NCBI GenBank assembly: GCA_900547095.1
Contig: URFG01000001.1
Location: forward strand, 205,456 to 269,455
Length of the DNA: 64,000 bases
Source: an uncultured Oscillospiraceae bacterium
GTDB lineage: Bacteria; Bacillota; Clostridia; Oscillospirales; Acutalibacteraceae
Reading direction: 5' to 3'
Shown here: piece by piece, positions 57,739 through 64,000 of the stretch
Numbering within the stretch: position 1 is the first letter of the stretch
How the letters are laid out: the number at the start of each line of letters is the position of its first letter
Translations under genes and position numbers: made by a program
The notes under the pieces: generated by a model
The model's input: the letters and a program-made list of their open reading frames with translations, nothing else
Databases searched by the model: none
Told to the model about the DNA's origin: nothing

Positions 57739-59226
57739 ATGATTGATAATTCTGTTAGAAAACTTGTTTGCTACGGTTTATCAAACGGACTTTTGACCGG
57801 GCGTGACGAAATTTTCGTTACTAACCGTCTTCTTGAAATTTTGCACCTTGATCAGATTTCCGATTTCGAGAATTACTCCGTGACCGATCTTGAGCCGGTT
57901 TTAAGAGAACTTCTAGATTATGCCGTCAGCGAGAATTTAATCGAAGACTCTGTGACCGAAAGAGATCTTTTCGATACAAAACTTATGGGCGCACTGCTTC
58001 CGAGGCCCTCGGAGGTGACCGAAAAATTCTTTGAGGATTATAAGGTATCTCCCCGGCTTGCCACGGATAACTACTTTAAATTTTCCTGCGACAGCGATTA
58101 TATCCGCAGATACAGAATTAAAAAAGACTTAAAATGGACCGCTCCTACCGAGTACGGCAATCTTGATATCACGATAAATCTTTCAAAACCCGAAAAGGAC
58201 CCGAAAGCTATCGCCGCCGCGAAAAACGCGCCGCAGTCGGGATATCCCAAATGCCTGCTTTGCAAAGAATGCGAGGGGTATGCAGGAAGACTTAATTTCC
58301 CGGCAAGGCAGAACCACAGAGTTATTCCGATAACTCTTGCGAATGATAGCTTCTTTATGCAGTATTCGCCCTATGTTTATTATAACGAGCACTGCATTGT
58401 GTTTAATTCCGAGCACACGCCTATGAAAGTCGATATAAAAGCGGTTGAAAAGCTATTGGATTTTATCGACCTTTTCCCGCATTATTTCATAGGCTCAAAT
58501 GCCGGTCTGCCGATAGTCGGCGGCTCGATACTCAGCCACGAGCATTTCCAGGGCGGAAGATACACTTTTGCAATGGAAAAAGCCGAAATCGAAGAGGAAT
58601 TTAAAATAAGCGGTATTGATGACCTTAAGGCGGGCAGGGTTAAATGGCCGATGTCGGTTATAAGGCTCTCTTCAGAAAACAAAGAAAGCGTCGTGATAGC
58701 CGCAAAAAGAGTTTTTGACGCGTGGGATAATTATTCCGATGAAACAGTCGGTATCTTCGCTTTTTCAGGCGGCGAGCCGCACAATGCCATAACGCCTATC
58801 GCAAGGAAAAAAGACGGCGCTTATGAGCTTGACCTCGTTTTAAGAAATAATATAACGACCGAAGAATTTCCGCTCGGAGTGTTTCATCCGCACCCGGAGC
58901 TCCACCACATTAAAAAGGAAAATATCGGTCTTATCGAGGTTATGGGACTTGCGGTTTTGCCTGCAAGACTTAAAGGTGAAATTTCAAAGCTTGCCTCAAT
59001 TCTCGTATCAGGCGGCGATTGCAGAACAGACGAAGAACTTGTAAAGCACGCGGACTGGGTGGATGAACTAAAGCGGAAATACGGCTCTTTTAACGAAATG
59101 ACCGTTCATAACATTTTAAAGGATGAGATCGGCATTGTGTTTAAAAAGGTGCTTGAAGACGCGGGCGTTTTCAAGCGCGACGAGCAAGGAATTGCCGCAT
59201 TTAAAAAATTCACAGAAACATTATAA
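57739..59226 (+). CDS. galT: UDP-glucose--hexose-1-phosphate uridylyltransferase, class II
   Basis: Leloir-pathway enzyme swapping UMP between UDP-glucose and galactose-1-phosphate. At 495 residues with LLGTKLMG-like N-terminal parts, CLLCKECEGYAGR and the catalytic GGSILSHEHFQGG (His-x-His) it is the Firmicutes GalT2 type rather than the short E. coli type. AGGAGA precedes the ATG. No galK or galE is adjacent. A strong terminator follows at 59228-59257. Confidence 0.95.
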   Translation: MIDNSVRKLVCYGLSNGLLTGRDEIFVTNRLLEILHLDQISDFENYSVTDLEPVLRELLDYAVSENLIEDSVTERDLFDTKLMGALLPRPSEVTEKFFEDYKVSPRLATDNYFKFSCDSDYIRRYRIKKDLKWTAPTEYGNLDITINLSKPEKDPKAIAAAKNAPQSGYPKCLLCKECEGYAGRLNFPARQNHRVIPITLANDSFFMQYSPYVYYNEHCIVFNSEHTPMKVDIKAVEKLLDFIDLFPHYFIGSNAGLPIVGGSILSHEHFQGGRYTFAMEKAEIEEEFKISGIDDLKAGRVKWPMSVIRLSSENKESVVIAAKRVFDAWDNYSDETVGIFAFSGGEPHNAITPIARKKDGAYELDLVLRNNITTEEFPLGVFHPHPELHHIKKENIGLIEVMGLAVLPARLKGEISKLASILVSGGDCRTDEELVKHADWVDELKRKYGSFNEMTVHNILKDEIGIVFKKVLEDAGVFKRDEQGIAAFKKFTETL

Positions 59227-59227
59227 G

Positions 59228-59257
59228 AAAAAGGAGCAGAAAATCTGCTCCTTTTTT
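59228..59257 (+). terminator. Terminator after galT
   Basis: Stem AAAAAGGAGCAGA / TCTGCTCCTTTTTT with a three-base loop. Confidence 0.9.
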
Positions 59258-59263
59258 ATTATT

Positions 59264-59284
59264 GGCTCCCTCATCAGACGGAGC
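59264..59284 (-). terminator. Hairpin at the 3' side of rnpB
   Basis: GCTCC / GGAGC with additional partial pairing, lying just beyond the RNase P RNA on the minus strand and followed by AATAATAAAAAAGG. It may end or trim the rnpB transcript, though no T-run is present. Confidence 0.4.
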
Positions 59285-59301
59285 TTTGTTGCTAATTTCT
59301 T

Positions 59302-59634
59302 GCGAGCCGGCCTGTAAGCCGAGTTCTGTTGAATACGGTCATCTATCTCGACGGAAAATCGCTTTTCCGCTCAAGCCGCTTTTCGCAGCACACCGGGCAA
59401 GTGTATCGCTGCAGTCAGCGTTGCTCCGAATAGGGTTTACAGGCGTCTGAAGTTACCAGCAGACGCGGTGAGCTCTTACCTCGCCTTTCCACCCTTACCG
59501 ATAATTTCTTATCGGCGGTATATCTCTGTTGCACTCTCCCTGAGGTCACCCTCGGCAGCCGTTAGCTGTTATTCTGCCCTGCGGGGCTCGGACTTTCCTC
59601 ACGGCAAAGCCGCGCGACCGTACAGCCGACTCGC
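59302..59634 (-). ncRNA. rnpB: RNase P RNA, bacterial type A
   Basis: Minus-strand RNA with P1 arms GCGAGTCGGC / GCCGGCTCGC at its two ends. The conserved core is clear: GAGGAAAGTCCGAGC, GGGTGACCTCAGGGAGAG, GGGTGGAAAGGCGAGG and the 3' segment CAGAACTCGGCTTACAG. Length about 333 nt. P4 pairing partners are present in the expected places. A TGTTATAAT extended -10 lies just upstream on the minus strand (59641-59646); no good -35 was seen. Confidence 0.95.
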
Positions 59635-59726
59635 AGAGTAATTATAACATATATTTCTTTAAAAAAAAAGATTTTTTTAACTTTATTTCACTTTGTAAAT
59701 ATGATAGAATATATAAGGTGATGAAT

Positions 59727-60692
59727 ATGAAAAAAACAGGAAGCCTGATTCTTTGCTTATTGCTTATCTTTTCGCTTTGCGCCTGCAAAGGGAAAACCGC
59801 CGATACCTCTTCGGATGTTTCAGGTAGCCTAAAAGCCGGGAAACCCGTCGAAACCGAGGTTAAGGTAAAAGAGCCGGCCGAGAGCGCAACAGAGCCAGTA
59901 AAAGAATATGTAAAAGTTGAGTCAATGTCTTTAAGCTGTTATGAAAAAACCATAAATATCGGCGAAAACTTTATGCCCATAGTCACAATGCTCCCGAAAA
60001 ATGCCGGTAACAAAGCGGAGATATGGAAATCGGATAACAAGAGCGTGGCCACTGTAAGCGCTCACGGCAGAGTTTACGCAAAAGGCGAGGGCAGCTGTAA
60101 CATCACCGTAACTTCCGCTGATAATAATGCCGTAAGCGCGGTTTTTAAATGCACTGTTGTAAAGCCGAAAGAAATAGAGCTTACTTATATTGACGGAATT
60201 CTTATAGCTAATAAATCCTATCCTCTGCCGAGCAATTATAACCCCGGTGTAAACCCCGAGGCAAAAGCAGCGCTCGATAATATGTTTGCCGCTGCCGCCG
60301 CGGAGGGCTGCTCAATGAGAGTATGCTCGGGATTCAGGAGCTATTCGACTCAAAAGTCGCTTTATCAGAAATATGTTAAAAGAGACGGTCAGGCAGTTGC
60401 TGACACCTACTCTGCAAGACCCGGATATTCCGAGCACCAAACAGGCTTTGCTTTTGATATAAACCGGGCTTCTATGAGCTTTGAGGGAACAAAAGAGGCT
60501 GTTTGGCTCGAGCAAAACGCTTATAAGTACGGTTTTATAATGCGATATCCGAAAGGCAAAGAAAGCATAACGGGATATCAGTATGAGCCGTGGCATTATA
60601 GATATGTCGGAGTGGAAAGAGCACAAAAGCTGTTTAGCTCCGGACTTACTATTGAAGAATACTACGGTATCACTTCGGTCTACGCTAATTAA
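59727..60692 (+). CDS. VanY-type D-alanyl-D-alanine carboxypeptidase lipoprotein with Ig-like domain
   Basis: A 321-residue exported lipoprotein (lipobox SLCAC). Residues about 60-135 form a BIG_2-type bacterial Ig domain (MSLSCYEKTINIGENF, WKSDNKSVATVSAHG), and residues about 145-315 an M15B peptidase with CSGFRSYSTQKSLYQ, ARPGYSEHQTGFAFDI (zinc His and Asp) and EPWHYRYVG (zinc His and catalytic Glu). It trims D-Ala from peptidoglycan stem peptides. No VanS/VanR-like genes are near, so resistance is not implied. ATG at 59727 fits the AAGGTG site better than the GTG at 59718. Confidence 0.93.
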   Translation: MKKTGSLILCLLLIFSLCACKGKTADTSSDVSGSLKAGKPVETEVKVKEPAESATEPVKEYVKVESMSLSCYEKTINIGENFMPIVTMLPKNAGNKAEIWKSDNKSVATVSAHGRVYAKGEGSCNITVTSADNNAVSAVFKCTVVKPKEIELTYIDGILIANKSYPLPSNYNPGVNPEAKAALDNMFAAAAAEGCSMRVCSGFRSYSTQKSLYQKYVKRDGQAVADTYSARPGYSEHQTGFAFDINRASMSFEGTKEAVWLEQNAYKYGFIMRYPKGKESITGYQYEPWHYRYVGVERAQKLFSSGLTIEEYYGITSVYAN

Positions 60693-60709
60693 AATTTACG
60701 AAAAAAGCC

Positions 60710-60737
60710 AAAGGCTCCCTGAATTCAGGGAGCCTTT
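60710..60737. terminator. Palindromic bidirectional terminator
   Basis: Perfect palindrome centred on GAATTC with arms AAAGGCTCCCT / AGGGAGCCTTT, between the convergent VanY-like and aminotransferase genes. Confidence 0.85.
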
Positions 60738-60741
60738 ATGT

Positions 60742-61908
60742 TTACAGCGACTTTAAAAATTCGTCTATCCTTGATATTGCTTCTATCAAATGCTCGGCGG
60801 AGTAGCAGTAAGACGCTCTTACAAACCCCTCGCCGCCTTTTCCGAACGCTGTGCCCGGAACTATCGCCACGTGCTTTTCCTTTAAAAGTCTTTCGCAGAA
60901 TTCATCGCAGCTAAGTCCGCTTTTTTGTATCGAAGGGAAAGCATAAAACGCGCCTTTAGGCTCTCTGCAGGTAAGCCCTATTTCATTAAAAGATGAAACC
61001 GTGAGTTTTCTTCTTCTGTTATATTCCTCTTTCATTGAGGCTATCGCCTCGTCGCCGTGGCGGAGCGCCTCGACGGCGGCATACTGGCTCACTGTGGGAG
61101 CGCACATAATCGCAAACTGATGAATTTTAGTCATCTGACTTAAAATTTCTCTCGGAGCGCAGGCATAGCCTAAGCGCCAGCCGGTCATAGAAAAGGTCTT
61201 TGAAAAACCGTTTACCGTAACAGTGCGCTCTTTCATCCCCTCAATAGAGGCAAAGCTTACGTGATCCGAGCCGAAAGTAAGCTCGGAATAAATTTCATCC
61301 GAAAGGACTACTATGTTCGTATCTTTAAGGACCTTTGCTATCTCTTCTAAATCCTTTTTCTCCATTATAGCGCCCGTCGGGTTGCAGGGATAAGGAAGAA
61401 TAAGGGCTTTTGTTTTAGGAGATATGGCGGCTTTAAGGTCGTGCGCGGTGAGCTTAAAATCATCCTCCGCTTTGGTTTCTATTATAACGGGCACGCCTTT
61501 TGCAAGCCTTGTTATAGGCTCGTAACATACATAGCTCGGCTGAGGGATAATAACCTCGTCGCCCTCGCTTACGACGGCTCTTATTGCGGCGTCTATCGCC
61601 TCGCTGCCGCCGACAGTTATCAGCACCTCTTTTTCGGGGTCGTATGAAAGGCGGTATTTCCTCTCCAAAAACTCGGTAACGGCTTTTCTTAACTCCATAA
61701 GACCTGAATTAGAGGTATATTTCGTTTTGCCGCCCTCAAAAGCGGCAATGCCCGCTTTTCTTATAAGCCAGGGCGTCTGAAAGTCAGGCTCGCCCACGCC
61801 TAAAGATATAACGTCTTCCATAGAAGCCGCGATATCGAAGAATTTTCTTATTCCCGAGGGCTTTATTTCAGTGACCTCGCGGTTTAATACCGATGAGTAA
61901 TCTATCAT
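60742..61908 (-). CDS. PLP-dependent class I/II aminotransferase
   Basis: A 388-residue fold-type I aminotransferase of the PatA/AlaT-like group. The PLP Lys is in NGFSKTFSMTGWRLGY (about residue 233); LSDEIYSEL and PYPCNPTGAI are the usual PLP-phosphate and ring contacts. Its start overlaps the stop of the Lrp-type gene by four bases, so they form an operon under the T-box leader at 62414-62649. The T-box suggests an amino acid signal, perhaps alanine. The true donor/acceptor pair is not known from sequence. Confidence 0.92.
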   Translation of the reverse strand: MIDYSSVLNREVTEIKPSGIRKFFDIAASMEDVISLGVGEPDFQTPWLIRKAGIAAFEGGKTKYTSNSGLMELRKAVTEFLERKYRLSYDPEKEVLITVGGSEAIDAAIRAVVSEGDEVIIPQPSYVCYEPITRLAKGVPVIIETKAEDDFKLTAHDLKAAISPKTKALILPYPCNPTGAIMEKKDLEEIAKVLKDTNIVVLSDEIYSELTFGSDHVSFASIEGMKERTVTVNGFSKTFSMTGWRLGYACAPREILSQMTKIHQFAIMCAPTVSQYAAVEALRHGDEAIASMKEEYNRRRKLTVSSFNEIGLTCREPKGAFYAFPSIQKSGLSCDEFCERLLKEKHVAIVPGTAFGKGGEGFVRASYCYSAEHLIEAISRIDEFLKSL

Positions 61909-62387
61909 AGGAGAAACTGCCCCCTGTCGTCAGTCTTTTTATCGAAAAGGGAAACATCAAGCTCCTTATACCTACGCATAAGAAAATGCGTGGTGGTGGA
62001 AGTGACGGACTCGATAGTTGCAAGCTCTTTCGCAACAAAACGCGCTACATCCTGCAGAGTTTTGCCTTTTACTACTACATTCAGGTCATAAACCCCCGAC
62101 ATAAGATATACCGATTCAACCTGCTCAAAAGACGCAACCTTTTCTGCCACCTCTTCAAATCCAAGGTCGGCTTTCGGCACTACATTAAGCTCTACTATCG
62201 CCGATACGGGGGGATTTTCAAGCTTTTCAAGGTCTATAACGGCTTTATATCCGCAGATAATTCCTCTCTTTTCAAGCTCTTTTATTTCTTTTTTAACTTC
62301 TTCCTCTGTCATACCCGTCATTTTGGCGAGCTGAGAATAAGTGTATCTCGCGTTTGCCGATAAAAGCTTTAAAATTTCACTGTTCAT
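61905..62387 (-). CDS. Lrp/AsnC family transcriptional regulator
   Basis: A 160-residue regulator with an N-terminal winged HTH (YSQLAKMTGMTEEEVKKEIK, about residues 17-36) and a C-terminal RAM ligand-binding domain (VSAIVELNVVPKADLGFEEV, then VKGKTLQDVARFVAKEL). It is unusually placed: it is itself controlled by a T-box and precedes an aminotransferase, so RNA and protein amino-acid sensing are stacked. GGAGGAAA precedes the ATG. Confidence 0.92.
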   Translation of the reverse strand: MNSEILKLLSANARYTYSQLAKMTGMTEEEVKKEIKELEKRGIICGYKAVIDLEKLENPPVSAIVELNVVPKADLGFEEVAEKVASFEQVESVYLMSGVYDLNVVVKGKTLQDVARFVAKELATIESVTSTTTHFLMRRYKELDVSLFDKKTDDRGQFLL

Positions 62388-62413
62388 AAAAAATTTCCTC
62401 CGTATAAAAAATT

Positions 62414-62649
62414 AAGCCCCGAAAAGCTTTCGCTTTTCAGGGCGGGATTTAAGTTTCCCGTGTTACCACCTGAATTCAAAAGAGAACTTCCCTTTTGCAC
62501 TCGAAACCGATAACGGCGGCTGACCGGCTTTCCCTTTCGGGCGCGGCTGATAGGAGAGCTTCGCAAAAAATCGCTTGTAAAGGCTCGCACCAACCGCCTC
62601 TTCTCTTAAAAAGCATATTATTTTTGCTACTTATTCCCGTCATAGCTTT
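62414..62649 (-). ncRNA. T-box leader of the lrp-aminotransferase operon, possibly Ala
   Basis: On the minus strand AGGTGGTAACACGGG (62471-62457) is the T-box core, followed by terminator GCCCTGAAAAGC / GCTTTTCGGGGC (62443-62416) and a T-run. Stem I begins GGAATAAGTAGC and has GGTTGGTGCGAGCC at its distal end. After GCGAA the codon position reads GCU (Ala, 62557-62559), but the base after it is C rather than the usual purine, so a Leu (CUC) reading one base on cannot be excluded. Confidence 0.85.
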
Positions 62650-62655
62650 TTTTAT

Positions 62656-62684
62656 ATAATAATACACTTTTTAAAAATTGTCAA
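62656..62684 (-). promoter_or_regulatory. Promoter of the lrp T-box transcript
   Basis: Minus-strand TTGACA (62684-62679), 17-base spacer, TATTAT (62661-62656). The -35 box overlaps the flavodoxin stop codon region. Confidence 0.7.
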
Positions 62685-63103
62685 GTCAATTTATTGCCTA
62701 AAGCCTCGCAGGAAGCAAGGGCGTCGTCGTCGGGAAACTCGTTGCAGATAACGAAATCGGATACAAGCACCGCGCCGTCGGCAACGCAGGTTTCCTCCCA
62801 ATTTCTCATCCATTCGCCGTCGCCCCAGCCGTAAGACCCGAAAAGGGCGATCCTTTTGCCTTTAAGTTTGCTTTCGCAGGACTCGAACATCGGAGCGAAT
62901 TCATCCTCTTCGAGCACCTCCGCTCCCATTGCAGGGCAGCCGAAAGCTACGGCGTCAAACTGATCCATTTTATCCGCGCTGAATTCGGCAGAAGTGAATA
63001 TCTCCGCCTCGCTTCCCGCCTCCTTTGCACCTTTTAAAACCGCCTGTGCCATTGCCTCGGTGTTGCCCGTAGAGCTGAAATATACAACTGCAATTTTACT
63101 CAT
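62681..63103 (-). CDS. Flavodoxin
   Basis: A 140-residue short-chain flavodoxin, an FMN electron carrier that can replace ferredoxin. The phosphate-binding loop is VVYFSSTGNTEAMA (about residues 5-18) and the isoalloxazine contact loops are FGCPAMGAEVLEEDEF and FGSYGWGDGEW. The ATG at 63103 fits the AGGAAAG site better than the TTG at 63121. It follows DUF3793 by 19 bases and shares the operator region with two DtxR-like palindromes, consistent with expression during iron shortage. Confidence 0.93.
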   Translation of the reverse strand: MSKIAVVYFSSTGNTEAMAQAVLKGAKEAGSEAEIFTSAEFSADKMDQFDAVAFGCPAMGAEVLEEDEFAPMFESCESKLKGKRIALFGSYGWGDGEWMRNWEETCVADGAVLVSDFVICNEFPDDDALASCEALGNKLT

Positions 63104-63122
63104 TTTTATCTTTCCTTTCAAA

Positions 63123-63686
63123 TTAATTATTTATACCGACGGCTGCTGTGAGCCGTTCAACGGTTTCCCCTGAAAAATAGCGCGCCGTGAAGATATCGGT
63201 GCAAAGTTTGTACTTCGCAAAAGTCTTTTTGGCTTTTTGCTTGTTGCTGTAAACCTTCCAATACCCCACAAAAAGACAGTTTTTTGATTTATTATCCATA
63301 AACCCTTTTACATCTTCCGGCGGATATCCCAAAAATAAGCCTATCTCGTGCGGAAAATCCGCGCCTTTTTCCATTCTTTTTATCAGCCTTGCAAGACTTT
63401 GGTCCGCCGAGCATTTTTTATATCCGCAGAGGCTTAATATTTTGCAGGCTTTTTTGTCCTGCAGGTCTTTTTTAAGCTTTATCGGGCGGTAAATATAAAT
63501 AAGAGCCGAATTTCCGCTGAATTTAAGCGGAATAACTCTGAGTCCCTTGCTTAAAAGCCTTTTGTTCCAAAATCTTACCGAGCTTTTTAATTCTTCGGAG
63601 CTTTTAAAGGGGCAGGAAAACATACTTCCCGTTTTAATTCCCGCGAGAGTCGGAGCGCAGTTTCTTATAATCATTTCTTCAGACAT
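63123..63686 (-). CDS. DUF3793 family protein
   Basis: A 187-residue soluble protein matching DUF3793: NCAPTLAGIKTGSMFSC near the N-terminus, FWNKRLLSKGLRVIPL, then PHEIGLFLGYPPEDVKGF and WKVYSNKQKAKKTFAKY. The family often sits beside flavodoxin or iron-uptake genes in Clostridia, as it does here, but its activity is unknown. AAAGGAGG precedes the ATG. First gene of the operon controlled by the promoter at 63808-63835. Confidence 0.88.
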   Translation of the reverse strand: MSEEMIIRNCAPTLAGIKTGSMFSCPFKSSEELKSSVRFWNKRLLSKGLRVIPLKFSGNSALIYIYRPIKLKKDLQDKKACKILSLCGYKKCSADQSLARLIKRMEKGADFPHEIGLFLGYPPEDVKGFMDNKSKNCLFVGYWKVYSNKQKAKKTFAKYKLCTDIFTARYFSGETVERLTAAVGINN

Positions 63687-63733
63687 ATGATTTCCTCCTT
63701 TACTTTATTGTGCCCGAAATTTCGGCAGTTTTG

Positions 63734-63757
63734 TTTAGTTAGCGTATGCTAACTAAA
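63734..63757. promoter_or_regulatory. DtxR-like operator O1
   Basis: Perfect palindromic arms TTTAGTTAGC (63734-63743) and GCTAACTAAA (63748-63757), similar in character to DtxR/IdeR iron boxes (TTAGGTTAGCCTAACC type). It lies in the leader region of the DUF3793-flavodoxin operon. Confidence 0.65.
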
Positions 63758-63779
63758 AGTTTTATTTAAAGCCGTGCTT

Positions 63780-63799
63780 TTTAGTTAGGCACGGCTAAA
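63780..63799. promoter_or_regulatory. DtxR-like operator O2 at the transcription start
   Basis: TTTAGTTAGG followed by CACGGCTAAA makes an imperfect palindrome sharing the 9-mer TTTAGTTAG with O1. On the minus strand it lies immediately at the predicted start near 63801. It is also inside a hairpin AGCCGTGC / GCACGGCT (63770-63796). Confidence 0.55.
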
Positions 63800-63807
63800 T
63801 GCTTTTT

Positions 63808-63835
63808 ATTATACTTATTATTACCGTTTTGTCAA
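63808..63835 (-). promoter_or_regulatory. Promoter of the DUF3793-flavodoxin operon
   Basis: Minus-strand TTGACA (63835-63830), 16-base spacer, TATAAT (63813-63808). Confidence 0.8.
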
Positions 63836-63879
63836 TATGTTTTTAAGAGAAAAACTGTATTTTATATTACTACTTCGTC

Positions 63880-64000
63880 AGCGGAGCCGACACCGAACTT
63901 ATTCACTTTTCACTATTACTTATTACTTCCAAAGCCACAAAGGCGTTTTTTAGTGAAGAGTGAATAGTGAAAAGGTAAAAGTTAAAGTCCCAAAGACTTT
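63880..64000. repeat. Inverted-repeat mosaic at window end
   Basis: Beyond the flavodoxin operon no gene is seen from 63836 to the edge. TTCACTTTTCACTATT (63902-63917) is matched in inverse by GAATAGTGAAAAGG (63961-63974), and short hairpins (GCC/GGC and AAAGTC/GACTTT) lie between and after. It resembles interspersed intergenic repeats of gut Firmicutes; the right end is cut off. Confidence 0.5.

Noticed and set aside
59727..60692. Vancomycin resistance (VanY) locus
   Set aside because: No regulators or ligase accompany the gene; M15B carboxypeptidases of this type are common in wall metabolism.
62476..62667. Short leftward frames in the lrp leader
   Set aside because: They lie inside the T-box RNA, with core and terminator, and have no ribosome site.
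1..64000. CRISPR array, prophage or transposase
   Set aside because: No regularly spaced repeats, integrase, transposase or phage structural gene was seen on either strand.

Overview
The window looks like a chromosomal segment of a low-to-mid GC, anaerobic Firmicute, most likely Clostridia of the Oscillospirales/Ruminococcaceae type. The evidence is three T-box leaders, a lysine and a TPP riboswitch, a type-A RNase P RNA, ECF-type vitamin transporters (BioY, ThiT), DnaD/DnaI-like replication proteins, LCP, YitT, DUF3793 and DUF3048 proteins, and AG-rich ribosome binding sites with frequent TTG or GTG starts. No phage, insertion sequence, CRISPR array or integrase was recognised. Assignment is from reading only; no database search was run.

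Layout. 0-5.2 kb: end of cysS, then RNA methylases (TrmN6-like, RsmI), an LCP cell-wall protein, a Cys-rich small protein, a PlsC-like acyltransferase and a flavin reductase. 5.3-9.1 kb: a hypothetical gene, rsmA, a DnaD-like/DnaI-like replication pair and tRNA-Arg(ACG). 9.3-13.4 kb: a domain-permuted GH3 beta-glucosidase, then bioY-birA behind a BirA-type operator. 13.4-25.9 kb: a P-loop ATPase, murI-DUF1934-argS-pncB-lipoprotein-lon-engB-SGNH, then an Asn T-box driving asnS-asnA. 26-33.6 kb (leftward): a secreted coiled-coil protein, an LtaS/MdoB-like phosphoglycerol transferase, a four-gene overlapping operon (HprK-like kinase, PqqD-like protein, S24/S26 peptidase, prfC), a class I amidotransferase and an M14 carboxypeptidase. 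33.6-39.8 kb: NUDIX, the TPP riboswitch-thiT-thiN unit, a Trp T-box with a TrpXYZ-type ABC transporter, and an SGNH hydrolase. 39.9-45.2 kb: tRNA-Glu/tRNA-Met, a secreted protein, an EF-G paralogue, YitT, an iron-type DtxR regulator and an SPKTG-anchored surface protein. 45.3-50.3 kb: nifS-like/thiI followed by a sortase-B homologue that lacks its catalytic His and Cys, and a molybdopterin-domain-like membrane protein. 50.4-57.7 kb: lysine riboswitch and amino-acid ABC transporter, RluA, RadC, M50 protease, LUD protein and DUF3048 lipoprotein. 57.7-64 kb: galT, rnpB, VanY-like carboxypeptidase, a T-box-controlled lrp-aminotransferase operon, and a DUF3793-flavodoxin operon behind two DtxR-like palindromes.

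Common threads. Amino-acid supply is sensed by RNA (Asn, Trp, Lys, probably Ala) and vitamins by BirA and TPP. The iron-type DtxR regulator plus the palindromes upstream of the flavodoxin suggest iron-responsive flavodoxin expression. The best candidates for undescribed biology are the kinase/PqqD/peptidase cassette translationally coupled to prfC, and the pseudo-sortase plus MPT-like membrane protein pair attached to thiI.
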